64,000 nt of DNA from Sphagnum compactum (GCA_965153455.1 OZ234501.1:8184001-8248000), one strand, 5' to 3'; positions 24,207 through 38,356 are shown, counted from the first letter of the stretch. The notes: generated by a model not told the origin, from the letters alone. Program-made: numbers and translations.

Positions 24207-25668
24207 CTACCAGACTTGTGCAGCAATTGGAGTGACAGTAAGAAGCTGTTGTGCTGTTTCAACCACACTTTCCTTCAATGCTCTCAAATGGGCAGAGTTC
24301 CAAGCCTGCCATTCTTGCTTCTCTCTGTGTGTGACAGGAGGATTGTACATTGACCTGAATTCACTTGAACCAGAGAAGTCATCAACTTTGTGACCCACAA
24401 GTACCAAGTGCAGTCTTCCTGCAGCTTTTGCAGCTGCCATGTAAATCATGCCATGTTGTATGATATTGCTGTTGCCGCTGTTCTTCTCATTCTTGCAAGC
24501 AGCGCCGTAATTGTTGCTGCCATTGCAGCTAGCTGATGACCCCACTCCTGCATCAGATAGCTCCACTATAAGACTGCAGCTTGTGTTGGATTCACTTGGC
24601 AGTGCATCAACATCATCTGCACTTGCATCATCATTGTTGTCTGATGATAATCCCAGGTTCAAGATCAAGTGACAAATCGTTGCAATCTGAATTTCAGAGC
24701 TCATTGTGGGTTGCCACCTGCATGTTTCTCTGAGCTTCGATTTCAGGAAAGTCACAAGCTGTCTGGTGTCACGCAACGGCACCACAATCTCCCCTAGCTG
24801 AAAAGCTGACACTTGTGGTGCCACTATTTTGGTGTATTCATAGACAAGCCTCTCCCTGCAGATAGATGTCAGCGCCCATGATGAGAAGACCTGGTCCAAG
24901 AAAGACACACACACACACACACACACAAAAACAGAGACACAGAGACAGAGCCAGAGTTATGATTGAGAATCCAGACATGGGTTCTAGCAGTAGGGTTTGT
25001 TAGGGTTTGTGGGGTGCCAGACAGGGTTCTTGCCTGTCTTGGATGTCAGAAGAATTATCCTCACAAATGGATTTCATGTGATCCTCAAGGACAACGGCGA
25101 GCAATGGAGACTGGGGAATGGCATGATGCTTATGGACAGAGGAGGCTTTGGGCTTCTGCTGCATGTGATGATGATGATGATGATCCCGACTTCTCCTACT
25201 GGGCCTTGTGGGTTCAGGATTCCAGCGCTCTGCAGAAGAATTCACCTCATCCACGTTGTAGTACGTGAGCCTGCCGGACTCCTTGGTGATGCCAGTGGCC
25301 TGCTGCATTGAGCCGCTGCCCAGGAAAGCAAGGCTCATGAGGAAACCCCCATAGCGGCTGAAGCCCTTGTGAATGGCATATAGACACCATCTGAGGAAGC
25401 AAGTGAAGAACCAGATGAGAAACCACTTGGCTATGAAAAGGAGGAAACCCATGATCCTCAACAACCACTGCATGATGAAGAAGAGAAGAACGTAGAAGCT
25501 GCTGCTTGTCGATGGCGATGCAGCAATTTTGTTGTTGCAGCAAATTAGCTCGCGGTGCGAGCTCAGAGCTGCCAATTGCACATGATTGCAATTGCTCCTA
25601 TCCACCACCACCACTTTCCTCATTCGCGAGCAATCATCATCCGCGACAACAAGCCCTGGTGAGCACAT
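24207..25668 (-). CDS. Unrecognised membrane protein, probably two exons
   Basis: The first coding block begins at an ATG at 25668 and stays open to 25000. Residues 58-92 are strongly hydrophobic (FYVLLFFIMQWLL, FLLFIAKWFLIWFFTCFL) and 104-118 are moderately so, suggesting one hairpin or two membrane segments. A six-His run and Ser/Arg-rich stretch follow. The second block follows the acceptor ttggaccag (exon start about 24892) and runs to a stop at 24207, with VFSSWALTSICRERLVYEYT near its start and a regular helical C-terminus ending LLTVTPIAAQVW. The two blocks are separated by a stretch containing an AC/GT repeat. The donor is not settled: gtgagg near 25061 looks good but is out of phase with the best acceptor. 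I do not recognise the family and assign no function. The blocks could also be two separate genes. Confidence 0.45.
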
Positions 25669-26911
25669 CGTGCAGGATTCACAGTGCAGTGCAGTTCACA
25701 AGAAGCTGACCCTTGTAACAGTCTCGAACACAATCTGCTGCTGCTGCTGCTGCTGCTACTATCTAGATGCGTATGTTCTTCTTCGAGGTCTCCCGCGGCA
25801 GTTTTTCTACAATGCTTTTCTCCTGCACATAAGAAGCTGCATCCGCTTGTCCTTCTGCCTGTCGATCACACGGCATAGTAGTACCTGCATCTGCTGCACC
25901 AGATCTTCAGAAGAAATGACCAACTCCTCCCGGCTGCAGCTCGGAAATCCCTGAACGTTCCCATTGCAATGCAATTGAACATGCGCAAGAAAATCTCTCT
26001 GCAAAAACTGTTGTGGGTTTGTCTCGGGGGCAGCGAGCACGTCCTTGCTTTAGTCCTGATCCCGGGCCACATGCATGCATGAATGCGGCTAGCTAGAACT
26101 CCGATCGAGCGAGAGAGACTACTTAGCTAGTTCACAAAATGTTCCAGTTGCTCTTGATCTAGTACGAAGTTTGCTTGACATTGTTGAATGTTCGTGCTGT
26201 TACATTGTAGAAGAAGCTACCTGTTGATTCACACAAAGAGCAGAATCGAAAGGCACTTCACGGGTTTGAATCAGAATCAGTGCTGCCTCTCGAAGCTAGC
26301 TCGCGCGAGGAAACAGAACGTTGTGTATGTATGTCCTAAACTACAAATTCTTCCCCACCTGCACAGGTTCTCGATTCTGGAAACCAGCTATGGTTCCTGA
26401 TGATGATCTGCATCATCACGTCAATGCATGATGATCAGATTCTATGTTTTCTATCTCCCCACTACTAGTGCGATGCAGCAGCAGCTGCCCGAGTTCGGCC
26501 ATCAGCTTGAAACAGGAGATCATCAGAATCTCACCCAAAACAACCCACCACGACTGATCTTGTCACAACCTCACGGGATCCAAATTTCCGAAGCTGCTGC
26601 TGCATCATTACCTTCTATCATTATAAGACTGCTGCATCATGATGATCTAGAACTACTCTTTTTCCGCCCGCCCGTCTAATTCCGTGGTTGCAGCAGGAAC
26701 AGCAGCAAGAGCAAGAGGAAAATGACTCAACAACAACGTCTAGCTATCTCAAAACTCCACAACATCATTATCATCATTCTATTGCAACAGCAACTTCTAG
26801 ATCCCTTCTTCCCATGTCTGACAGTGGTAGAAACGTAGAAACTCGAGAATGAAAATCGATCCACACCCAAGCACCAAAACCTCCGTTCCCCCTAATTCAT
26901 CAAAAGAGATT

Positions 26912-26945
<34 letters not shown>

Positions 26946-27420
26946 TCTGTGCCTCTGCACACACATGAGGCCAGACAACTGTAGTACTAGCACCACCATC
27001 ACCACCCATGCGTCCCGCATGAATTGCCGGAAACTGCAGTTGGTCTCAAGGTGGGACCGACCGTCGACATCTGCAAATCTGTCAATCTTTTCTGTCTGAC
27101 ACGCGAAAAGACAGAACCCAAAACAAAACAAAACAAAGCAAAGCAAAGCCCCAAAAAAACGAAAGGAAAAAAGAACAGAAAAGGCTTCTGCAAAACAACA
27201 ACAACAGCAGCAACAACAACAAAAGCACGCAGATCGAGCTCTGCAACAACAATTATGATTCAAACACCAAATTACTGATTGCATCCAAATCGCACTTAAT
27301 AATTATTGCTGCTCTAATCCAAAATGCAAAACATTCAACAAACCCATCCTCCACACATACATACATACAATACATACATACAGTCTCGATCCTCTCCTCT
27401 CCGAAATCCTTAAACCCTAA
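25669..27420 (-). promoter_or_regulatory. Probable 5' region of the membrane-protein gene, with microsatellites
   Basis: No conserved coding frame is seen. A CTG run at 25736-25757 and a CT-rich tract at 26911-26949 read as CAG and GA tracts on the sense (minus) strand. Several short frames exist on both strands but are made of simple sequence (poly-Cys, poly-Ser, Arg-Glu repeats). Telomere-box-like sequence AAACCCTAAACCCC ends the region at about 27411-27424. Confidence 0.4.
26911..26949. repeat. CT/GA microsatellite
   Basis: An interrupted CT and CTGT repeat of about 39 bases. On the minus strand it is a GA tract about 1.2 kb upstream of the membrane-protein start codon. Confidence 0.85.
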
Positions 27421-29754
27421 ACCCCTTTGCTCCTCTTTTCTTTCTTTTCTGTCTCTTTTTCTCTGTTTTCCCTTATTTATATATATTTTTGGGTTTTTTA
27501 AAAATCTTCCATTTTGTGGATTTTTAGAAATTAATTAATTAACTAATTAACTATTTATTGATTGATTTTCCTGGTTTTAGCCTTGCATGAAATCAATGTG
27601 AATTTTTCCTCGTCCCATATGAAAAAATATGCATTTCCAGTAGTATTTAAACAAATCTGATGATCCAGGGTTTTTCTTTCTTTTTTCAATTATGTAATAT
27701 TGGAAATTTGGGTGTTTTAATTTCCCCAAGAAAAAATCAAAATTTTTTTTTTAGCAAAAATAGGTGAATAATTTACACTAGAAAATTTGTAGCCAGCTTC
27801 ATAAAACACACAAACAAAACCTCAAAACCCACAATGAGATAATATACTTGAGGGTACAAGGGTAGCTTCAGCACATGTCTGTCGAATAAATAAATAAATA
27901 ATTAACTAATTAATTAATTTTGAAGATTCCCATTGGATTTCTTTCAACAGAATATTCCAAAACAAGAATCCCCATTTTACCCTTCGGTTAAAAAAATATT
28001 TCTTATGAAAAAAGTAATTTTTGAAAATTTTAGCATTTAAAAAAATAATATAATTTGTGCCGAAGTTGCTAAAGTACTACCTATGGTATTAGTGTCCCCA
28101 GACTCTGATTGGTTAAATTTTATTTTATTTTTTTATTTTTTAGGGGATGAAAATCTCAAACAATTGCATTTAAAAAAAAAAAAACCCTAATTCGAACAAT
28201 TTAGTGTCGATCCACCCCAATGTGGTAAACCCTAATTAGAGTGGTTTTTAAAAGTAGTGTGTCATTAAGTTTGGTAGAAAAGAAGTTCTAATACCATACA
28301 TATAAGTGGAGGAGGCTCCACATGAATATTTGTTGTAACAATTAAATCTTTTTGAATTTGTGTTGTGACTAAAACCCTAAAGTAGTAGTAGTAGGCTACC
28401 TACCAACCACAAAAAGAGTGGCATCCATGAAGCAAGCTCCCAAGTATGTACACATCTTTTAATGGGAAAAAAAATTTAAAATAAAAAAATACTCTTGGGG
28501 AAAGAGGAAGAAATGGGTTTATTTTATATAATAATATATAATATAAACACCATTTCCTACATGTTTATCACATGTGTGTGTGTGTGTTGTTCATATTGAT
28601 TAATGGAGGGTTATTTTATTTTTATTTTTTTTTAAATGAAAAAAAAAACACACACACACACAAAATGGGCCTTCATTCATGTAAAAAGCACCATGCATGT
28701 ATGTATGCATGTATGTATGACAAGCTTTTGTTAGAAAAATCAACCTTTAAAATGATTGACTTACAACCCAATAGCTCCCTTTATCTATGTATTAACCATC
28801 TACATACATCTACTTACTTAACAACCATCTATTATTTTACCTACCTAGGTACCTATCTACCTACAAAACCTATCCTATGAAAGCCTACAATGAATAGAAG
28901 TCACTTAGGTGAAACCCTAGATTATTGTAGTTACAATAGCAATGTCCAAAGTTTGATGACACCAACTTATGCAACAATGGGCCTTTCCATTGTTTGCATC
29001 CACACCAAAGTTGGCCCCCCCACCATCACCACCCTTCTTCTTTGGCTATCTATAATGATTAAGTTACCACCCACACTAGAGGCATGCATGCACTAATGGT
29101 CAAGTGTGCATGCACACAAAAACAAAAGTGGGCCTGAAAGAAACTCACTTGATGAATGTGTGTGGCAATTGTGAGATTTCAAAAGCAACTTAGGTTTCCA
29201 AACCCATAACAAAATAGAAGTGTTCTTTAGTACATGACCATTGGTTGGGTTTGGGTTTGGGTTTGGGCATACCCAATTACAAAACCTCATTAAGGTAATT
29301 GGGCCTATGAGTGAACATTGAAGAAAAGTAAAGGGGGTTCCCAATTTTTTTAATAATTGCCCATTTTAAACAATTGCCCTTTCATGTGTAGCATGGATGC
29401 CATCCTATAATTGAATTCTACACTTGACACATGGACAACATTCATCCCATTGCTAACCTAGCATAAATGTTACACCTAGCATTTTTCTGTATTTCAATGT
29501 TCATATTCATACACATCCCAATTTATTTATTTATTTATTTTCAAAAAATGAAAATTGTGAGCTGATCATAAGCAAAAATTGGAAATTGTTGATGGATCAT
29601 AGGTGCACTTTGGTTCTAAAACCAAGATTGCTCAAACTTGAACCAATGACCCTAACCTAATCCAACAATGCACATGATGCCACATGGGGGCAAGGGCAAG
29701 CTTTTGATCTATCCCATTTAGTTTCTTCTTGCAACTTGTTGCAAATATCAAGCC
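27421..29754. other. AT-rich intergenic DNA, no gene seen
   Basis: It contains GT and AC runs (28,573-28,587 and 28,648-28,662), an ATGT/ATGC repeat near 28,693-28,720, and a GGGTTT repeat at about 29,247-29,269. The segment at 27,853-27,900 resembles the segment at 3,948-3,990. No open frame shows a recognisable protein. Confidence 0.6.
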
Positions 29755-30200
29755 CATTGTCCTTGCTATGGTGTTCATTGTGCTCTTGTGTTCTTCTAAG
29801 GTACTTCTTGTGATGTTTTTCATGATTATTTTTTTTAAAAAAAATTAATCTGAGCTACTTATTGTGGTCTTTTTTCACAATCTCCTTTGTGGGTTATGGT
29901 CCTTCGAGGTCCTTGTTTTCAATTTTTTTTTGGTCTTCTTTGTGTTTTAATGTTCCTTTGAGGTATTCACCATGGTCTTCTTCATAGTTTTCTATTTTTT
30001 CTTCCTAATCCAAGGTTTTCACCATGATGCTCATTGTAATTTTTTGTTTTCCTTACAATACTTGTTGCAGTGTTCTTTGTTTGTTTTTTTTATGTTGTTT
30101 CTCTCAAGGTCTTCAATATGGTGTTCATCATGGTCTTCTATTCTTCTTGATCCAAATCACTATCGTGTTCATGACAATCTTTTATTTGGGCTTTGAGGCC
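29755..30200 (+). repeat. Degenerate minisatellite-like zone
   Basis: Variants of the phrases atggtgttcat, atggtcttct and ccttcgaggt recur at intervals of roughly 40-60 bases across about 450 bases, for example near 29,767, 29,899, 29,970, 30,025 and 30,118. The units have diverged strongly and carry poly-T insertions, so the period is approximate. Confidence 0.5.
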
Positions 30201-33200
30201 TAAATGTTGATGGGTTTTTTTCCTACTAGTTAGTTTTAAGTATCCCTCAGACAACACATCACAATGTTGTAATATGCCTTATTGCCTCCATTTGTATTTG
30301 AATGTTCTCTACCAAATTATTTTTGTGTTCATTAACAATGATGCCAAGGTTGGAACTTAAATATCCTAATTACTTGAAAAACAAATACTTGAATCCTTCA
30401 TTTGCATCCCTAGAAATAACATTAAACCAAGAATTTCCAAAATTTAGCCATTTTTGTTTATTAATGTGTTTTTAAACTATTCATTGATCTTGTGTTTAAA
30501 GTATTCGTGCATTTTTTCGGGTGGATTTTTTTCCTTTTCTTTTGCTTGCATTTTTAAATTTATTTTGTTATCTCTTTCTCAAATGTTTTTCATAGAACCT
30601 TGATGTTTGTTTTGATGTAACCACATGTGAAGAGTTGTAATCCATTAGTGATTCTTTGCATTTTTTTCTTTTGGTGACAAGCTTGGGAATGACAAAATGT
30701 TTTCAAATGATAAGGGATCTTAGGCCAAACTTGTTGTTAATGGAATGTCATGGTCACAATTAGGATTGTCCTTCAAGTTAACTACTAATTTGGAATCCTT
30801 TTACATGTTGGGTAGACATATATGAAGGTTGGGTTGCTTGTCATGGGTGCATAATTTTGTTGGGTAGGTGAAAGGGGGTGGTGCCCATTGTAATATTCAT
30901 CTATTTATGGAACATTCTTAACAATAGTTGCAACATTCAACAACTTTATAGTTGTATAGGCTTCTTCTCACAATTAATTGTCCTCATCATCTTCATTTTA
31001 TTAATAATGTTCTTCATCTTTGTCATTTTCTTTTGATGTGAAAGTCGTTGATGGTTTAGTGTTATCATTCATGACCTTAGGGTTTAGTGACCGAATCCAT
31101 GTAAACTTAGTAAACCCACTTTTGATATTTTATTTAAACAATGCGTGGCCCCAAGTCATGTCTACCTACCCAACCAACATGATCATGTTGTTTGGTTTGA
31201 TGTACTTTTAAAAAAACCATATAAGCATATCACTCTTCTTTTAATGTCGTTTTAAAGGTTTGAAATATAAACATTTAAATGTTGAAGTGCATGCAATGCA
31301 TGTAAAGGGAAAACGACCATGTTTAATCTAAATTTTTGTGTTTGTTCAATGCTTTTTCATGTCATGTGTGACCCATGACCATCAATAATCAAGGGGTGGT
31401 GGTTGGGGTGTATGCATGTATTATATTGTCATGACTTTAGCTTTGGGCTTCTGACCAAGATTGGGACATGACAAAGAAAGTAAGTTGGGAGAGTGTCACA
31501 AGATTAAACACGTTTTCACAAATGTGGGAGAATGCAAGGAAGTGAATGCCAACACCACTATGTAGATTATTCCCAATGGATTCTCATTTTTGGAGTTGCA
31601 AGTCTTAAAATGAGAATCAAATTTAGTCCAAATTGGACCCTCTTTAAATCATTTTAAAGGTCTTGAAAAAAAGTGTTTGAAATAAGGTTTTATTCCCAAT
31701 TTGGAAATTTGTAATATAAATTATGACCAATTTAATGGTTGGGAATTGTATTATTAATATGATTGGACCTGACCATTAAAACGTTCAATAAAGGGGTCAA
31801 ATTACCTTCGACTAAAAAGTGTGGTACACCATTGGAAAACTCTTATGAAAACCACAACATTGTAGTTGAAAGCTTTTCAATTACATTTTAATGAAAAAGT
31901 TATGAACCCACAAAGTAACACAATTCATAACTTGGTAAATTTAAAGCTCATTAGTCATTTGATGTAATCCCACCACCATCATAGATTAATATATTATGTG
32001 GATAAGGAGAATAATGACTCCTCCCAAATTTGGGATATGGTGGATCTTGTGAAAATATGTGTTTTTCTATTTCACTTTTGAACCATTTTAGTTCCAATTT
32101 GCATTAATAACTTTTTTTGGCTTTGTACATATTGATTTCACCTTGATTAATTCAACTTTGTTAATTCATTGTAATCAAATCTCCATACTCCCATCTTTTT
32201 CTTGGTGAGGGTTGAAGAACATGTTTTAAATTTGCATGATTTCACTACCAAACCTAGAATTGAAAGGGTTTTTTTACCCTGATAGCATTTGTTCGAAACT
32301 ATTGTTGGCAAGTTTTGGGGTTTAAGTAGATTTAGGTGTAGGCTCTAAGTCAAGTTTTAAGGTCAAATCAGGCCAAGGTTTCAAATTTTGTTGGAACCAT
32401 CATTGAAACATAGTTACGTAATTGACATCTTTTCAAAATTGAATTAAAATTAGATTTTAAAATGTTGTTCAATTTTAGACATTTTTCAGTTTTTCACATA
32501 TATAAATACAATTATATATATATAAAAGATTGGCATTATGTTTTAAGCAAATTATCACATTTGATTGGTTGTACATAAATAACATTACATAATCTTTATC
32601 TTGATTTAACATGTATTAATTGAACAAACTAATACTACAAAAAAAAGTAAGTTTAGTTATGTGTTGAAGATGGAACTAAACTTGGTTTTAAATGAAACCA
32701 ACTCCAAATTGTTTTTGAAAATAATCAAGATTTTAGAAACCTAAAATTTTTATTTCAACATAAGGTTCCTTTTGAAATCAACAACTTAACAACATTAGTC
32801 CAAACTCAAAACCTCAAGTTAATGTGTCATATATAATGGCTCATTTTTTATAGATACAACATTCCCTACAAGCCCCATATGAATTTAAAAAAATGTACCA
32901 TTGGATATATGGTTGTAATTATTTTAAGAGATTTCATTATTATTATGTTTGATTACTAGATGTTCACCCACTAATGAAACCTCCCAAACCTAAATCAAAA
33001 TGTCATGAGTTTAATTTCGGTTTGTGATTAAATTTGGGGCATGAAAAGGACATAGGCATAAAAAATGTTTTGAGATTTATGCACATTTTCACAAATGTGC
33101 ACAAATCCAAAGGAGGTGAGTCTTAAGCTCTCTAAAATGGGAATCACTTTGAGAGTTGGAATTTTGGAATGTTTCAAATCTTTTGGACAAAAGTATAGAT

Positions 33201-36200
33201 ACCAAACCTTGTTCAAATTGTGTTTTTAAAATATCATTTAAAATATTTAAAATATCAAAAGTGGGCTCTCATTCTCCATTTGGAAATTTAAAATCAAGTT
33301 ATTTATAAACAAAAAAACTTATTGATTTCAAGTATAACCATATTATTTCATTATACACATATTTAATAATTATAAATAATTTGAAATGAAATTTAATATG
33401 AATAGCTTTATTTTCTAACATTGTAGTTTAAAAACTAGTCCATATATTTGAATTTGAAAAGTCTAGTATTAACAATGAATGTATTTTTCAAAAAATGAAT
33501 ATATAAATGTATTCAAATCCAAGTTGTCAGTTGAATAAAAATTTCCAATTAAAAGATTTAAGGTTATGTTATTCACAAAAATATTTAAACATAATAACCC
33601 AACAAAAATCATCATTTTAACACCAAAAATGAACCACTATAGTTTTAAATTCAACCACTGGTACGAAAAATCCCACATTGTACAAATTTGTTGAAAAAAT
33701 ATAAGTTATTTTTGAAAAAACAAGGTTTTCTAAACTTTCTTTTGCATGGTCACACATGTGCTTAGTACGTAGAGCTTGATGTAGTTGTCCTCAAGTTGCG
33801 TTCCACAAAAAAAAGTAAAAACATTAGAAAAATTCCTTTGTTGCATTAACATCATGCAATCCATAATTACTAATTCTTGCTTGAGGATGGTGCTATTAAA
33901 TTTTTATGAGATCCCCACTTGGCTAAAGCATTCACTCTAAATTGATGGCTTATTTCAGTTCCATATGTGATTAACATTGTACATGTGTTGAATGTGTTGA
34001 CATGTATAATGAACAAATTTTGTTGGGAAAAGGAATTTGGCATGACTAGCTAGTCAAACCGTGTGCTTAAAAATCTTCAAGCCCTTTAGCAAGGCAAATA
34101 CTTAGTTTAGAATGTCAATTCTTGAGCTAACATTATTAGTTATTATTAGGAAATGGTGTACCCATCTAATTTGTTAATTATTTTAACTACCTTCATCTTT
34201 AGTTGTTGTGCAAGGTAATTGATGGTTCACATTTTCGCATGGCTATAATATATGCAACTATTATTTCATTTTTAGTTTCAATTAATACACATGATGGGCC
34301 CATTTTTTGGGATCTTATCTTGTGATTTAGGTGATTTGAGAAAATGAGGTTATGGGTATGTTCCATAGTTTGCTTGCTTTCTTCAGAGAGTTGTTACTTA
34401 TTCCCATTGTTTCCTTTGTTTTGTTTAGTTATTCATTTGTCCAAATTTGCTATGATTTTACCAACGCATTAGGGGTACAATAAACCATTGCTAAAACGTG
34501 TGGTGCTTGTGAGACAAGTTTGGATGAAATGCCAAACACAATAGCACTTTGTCACTAATGAAGGACATTCACCATCATGTTAGCTTGGATCTTTCTTGTC
34601 CCAACCTCCAATCACCAAGGGATGTGTGTTCAAGTCCTACAACATGTATGCTTTTTAAAAATGTACACAACCCAAAAAATTAGAAAGTTAAATTAAAATA
34701 GTTCAAAAGTGCATTCTTAAGGTTTTAGTAAAAAAAATTATATTATGAAAATTTAGAAAGGCATACCACATTATGTTTTGATCTCTTGTTTCTATGTGTG
34801 TACTAGGTGTGAATCATTAGGTGTGGTGCATTGGAACTTGTTGAAATCTATGAAATGTAATGGTCTTTTCAAATTGTTAACAAATAGTGGGACTACAAAT
34901 TGTTGGACCCAATGATAGTACATGATTTGGAGCATTAAACTTTTGATTGTAAATTTGGTTTATGTAATTAATTCCTATTTGATTAAACTTACCCACTTTC
35001 AAATCTACACATGATGTTCCTACACCAATTCTTAACACAATTGTAGTAGGAACTAAAAGCCTTAAGAAAGCTTGGAGCTCATTTTTCATATCGAAAGTAG
35101 ATTAAACATGATTTGAAATATGGAGATGAGAAATGATTGAGGTGTTACACAATTGCTTGTTGAACGGTGATGTTCCAAATTGTAGTTGTGACGTTTACTT
35201 CGATGGGAAATACAAGGTGTTGTCCATCGGGGGGAAAATATTTGGCCCTCTTCATTAATGTGATCATTGTGGGTAATATCTAATCTAAACGTGAACATTT
35301 TGTCCATGTGCAATTTTGGGTCCCATATTGAAGGGGATTTATGAATTAGCTCAAATTTGTGCATTGTAAGGGTGCTACGGTTTCAACATGTATTTAAATA
35401 GAGGATTGGACATTGATGTGACAACCCACCTCTTATTATTAAACACTAAGGCCATGTATTGAACATATGAGTTTAGGGTTTAAACCAACACTAGTTGGCG
35501 ACTAAAATAAAGCCAAAACTGAACTTTCGATAGTAGATGTAGCTTTGAATTGTGACACACATAAGCATGTTCACTATCCGAATCACTAGTGCACTATTGA
35601 GATGTTCAACTATTGATTTATGTTCAATGATGGGCATGTTTAGTATTTACCCTATCTCTTTTAAGAATTACAAAATTCAAAAAACACTCTATTTCCTCTT
35701 GTTATAAATGTGTGGATACAACAAATTACATACACCTCACTCTCCAACACAAGAAGTACAAAACAAGTTTAGGTCATGCCATACATCACATGGAATAACT
35801 TATAGAGGAAAAGTAAGGGGAACTTAGTACTACTACTAGTGCCTAATGACTACCATATGACATTGGTACTGTGTTTGTACAAGAAGCTCCTTTCAATCAA
35901 TCCCACTTTTATGGTTTGCAGTCCATTTATAGCCATGGGTTGCATTACCAAGACAAATTTGCAGGAACTTATTGAAGAATGAATACTACACCCTTCCCAA
36001 TGTTATTTGCAAACCTTCCAAATAGTCCATCAAGCTAAGTTACACATACTTACTATTTAAATAAAACCTAAATTGTGTGGCTCTTTGTGGGGTGAAGCCT
36101 ATGTATGTTTTTTTGTGTCTTTATTTTTGTTGTCTTAAACTTGCCAATGTTTAATATAAGAAAATAATTAAATTTAATTTGCATGGTTGAATTTTTAATG

Positions 36201-36360
36201 AAGGAGTAAGAAATGGAGAAAGAAAGGATGTAAAGGTTTATGTTAATTACTAAGTGCCAAAAATCTCTAATAACAAAGGTCAATAATAAAGACTGTAAGT
36301 TGATGGGTATAACTGATATTGGGTAACACAAGTCCGAAGTGGGAATGGGAAGTGGATTTC
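30201..36360. other. AT-rich intergenic DNA, no gene seen
   Basis: Stops are dense in all six frames and no frame exceeds about 92 codons. CpG is rare by eye. No transposon terminal structure, RNA gene or conserved domain was recognised in this stretch. Confidence 0.6.
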
Positions 36361-37312
36361 CAACGAGTGGAAATAGAGAGAGAGAGGTCGGTAACCCACT
36401 CCAAAGTTTTAGTTACGTTTCAATTTTCTTCCAAATATAACAATATTTTTCCAAACAAGGGTTAGCCTAAAAAAATTATTAAAAATAAATAAAAATTCTA
36501 CGGAAAATTTCTTGCCATTGATACAAGTATAATAACAAAATCAAGCAAAAACAAAGAGAGTACCGGATTATAGGGAGGCCAAGATGATGGGGCCTCGGGT
36601 GGTGGGTCTTGGCCTCCCATAGTTCTAGAGCCTTCGTTTTCTTTTGGGTGTGTATGGTGCAAAACACAAAGGATGACCAATTCTATGTTGGGTATCTTGT
36701 GTATAGTACGTAGACTTTACAACCATAATTGAGCAACCGAACCCAACCGAACCCAACACAATAATTGTAGGCATATTGTTGTAACACACTGTAGCATTGA
36801 ATCAATTGATCATTGCTATACTTGTCAGCATGTATAGTATATACCTAAGGGCTTAATAAGGCGAGGGGGGTGCCGCAATGGGTTTCTGTGAAGGATGATT
36901 CTGGAAGACTCCTCCACCAACAACATGAACAACAACAACAACAACAACACTAGTTTTTGTTGAGCTGAGCGTCAAATGTGTGATGGGTCGGTGATGTTAT
37001 GAGTTGTTGATGCAACACGAGATTTGATGCAATGAGTGATTCGATACTTTCCACAATTTGAGCCCAAGCTGAAGCTGAGATAAGCTGAGCTGCGCCTTTT
37101 AGAAAGTGTTTGGGTCTTCTCAGCTCACTTTGCCCTTTGGGGTGCCAATTCAATCAATCAATCAATCAATCATCATCAACAACAAGAGTAATAAAAAAAT
37201 CCACTACAAGCAAAAAAGAAAAGAAGAGAGTCAGTCCTTGACCATAAAAAATAAATGTGGTGGGGTTTCAAAGTAATATTGTATTCATATTCATCATCAT
37301 CATCAACATTTT

Positions 37313-37412
37313 TGCATCTGACTTACGAATCCTCAATTGACAACTCCATGAATCAACCATTGCATCTGACTGATCAATCCTCCTCAATTGACAACAACTC
37401 CATGAATCAACC
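37313..37412 (+). repeat. Imperfect tandem duplication of about 50 bp
   Basis: The unit tgcatctgact...aatcc...tcaattgacaa...ctccatgaatcaacca is present at 37313-37360 and again at 37361-37412 with small insertions. Confidence 0.85.
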
Positions 37413-38272
37413 AAACCCGTACATGAATATGTTGTACATGAATTTTGTCAAGCATCCCACAAGAGAGAGAGAGATAGAGAGAGAGAGAGAGTTCAAAGGA
37501 AGCTGATTGTAATTCAATCAAAAAGCCAACAAAAAGTAGCCTAGTGGTAGACTAGTTCCACCACCACCAGCCCCTCGGTCCAGACTCCAAACCCTTACTG
37601 AAACCAAAGCTGAACTTGTGATTGATTGAGGGAGAGTAAGTGAGTGAGTGAGTGAGTGAGTGAGTGTGTGTGTGTGTATAGAATAAGGGCCTCTTGTCAA
37701 ATTTTCCTCTCATCGAGACTTTGTTTCTTTCTAAGATTTCATGTTTGGGACCATCAAGGAGCCCACAATCTTTTCATGGGACACATGCAGTTCACCAAAT
37801 TGTATGAACATAAAAGGCCGACTACCTATAGGAAACCCTTTGAACATTTTATTGGATTTTTTAGGGCCCTTTGCAAAGGTAGATATAATTCTTTTTATTG
37901 TAAAGTGTTTGTATGTATTAAGTGATTGAGTGCCCCCCATTAAAGTGGGAAAATAATTGTTTTATTTATGAATTGGGTGTTGAACAAGAGAGGCCTTAAC
38001 TCTCTCACCTTGCTTTGTGCAACCACCATTCCTTCCTTGGATTGAGTTCTTGGGTTCCTTGTGAAACTTGTTTGGGTTTTTCTTTTGGGCTTTAATTTTG
38101 TCAAGTGTAGTGTTGTTCTTCCCAATGGAAAAGATGCCTCTTTGTTCCTTTTTTTCCCTTTTCGAGTCAATACACATACCTAATTGCAACAAAACTTCCA
38201 TTTCCAAAGGATTCAAAGTAAAATGAAAAGCTTAACATCAAATGGGTTCGGCAAAACATTGGATTGGATACG

Positions 38273-38356
38273 AGACATAGGAATAGTCAATAGGGATACT
38301 AGAGATAGGGATAATCAATAGGGATATGAGAGATAGGGATAGTCAATAGGGATATG
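38273..38356 (+). repeat. 28-bp unit in three tandem copies
   Basis: Units at 38273-38300, 38301-38328 and 38329-38356 share the form aga(g/c)atagg(g/a)ata(g/a)tc followed by aatagggatat. The start of a fourth copy (agacattgg) follows. Confidence 0.9.

Noticed and set aside
24959-25311. Plus-strand frames encoding poly-Met and poly-Asp runs
   Set aside because: They are the reverse of the His-run and Ser/Arg stretch of the minus-strand membrane protein and are explained by ATG/ATC trinucleotide repeats.
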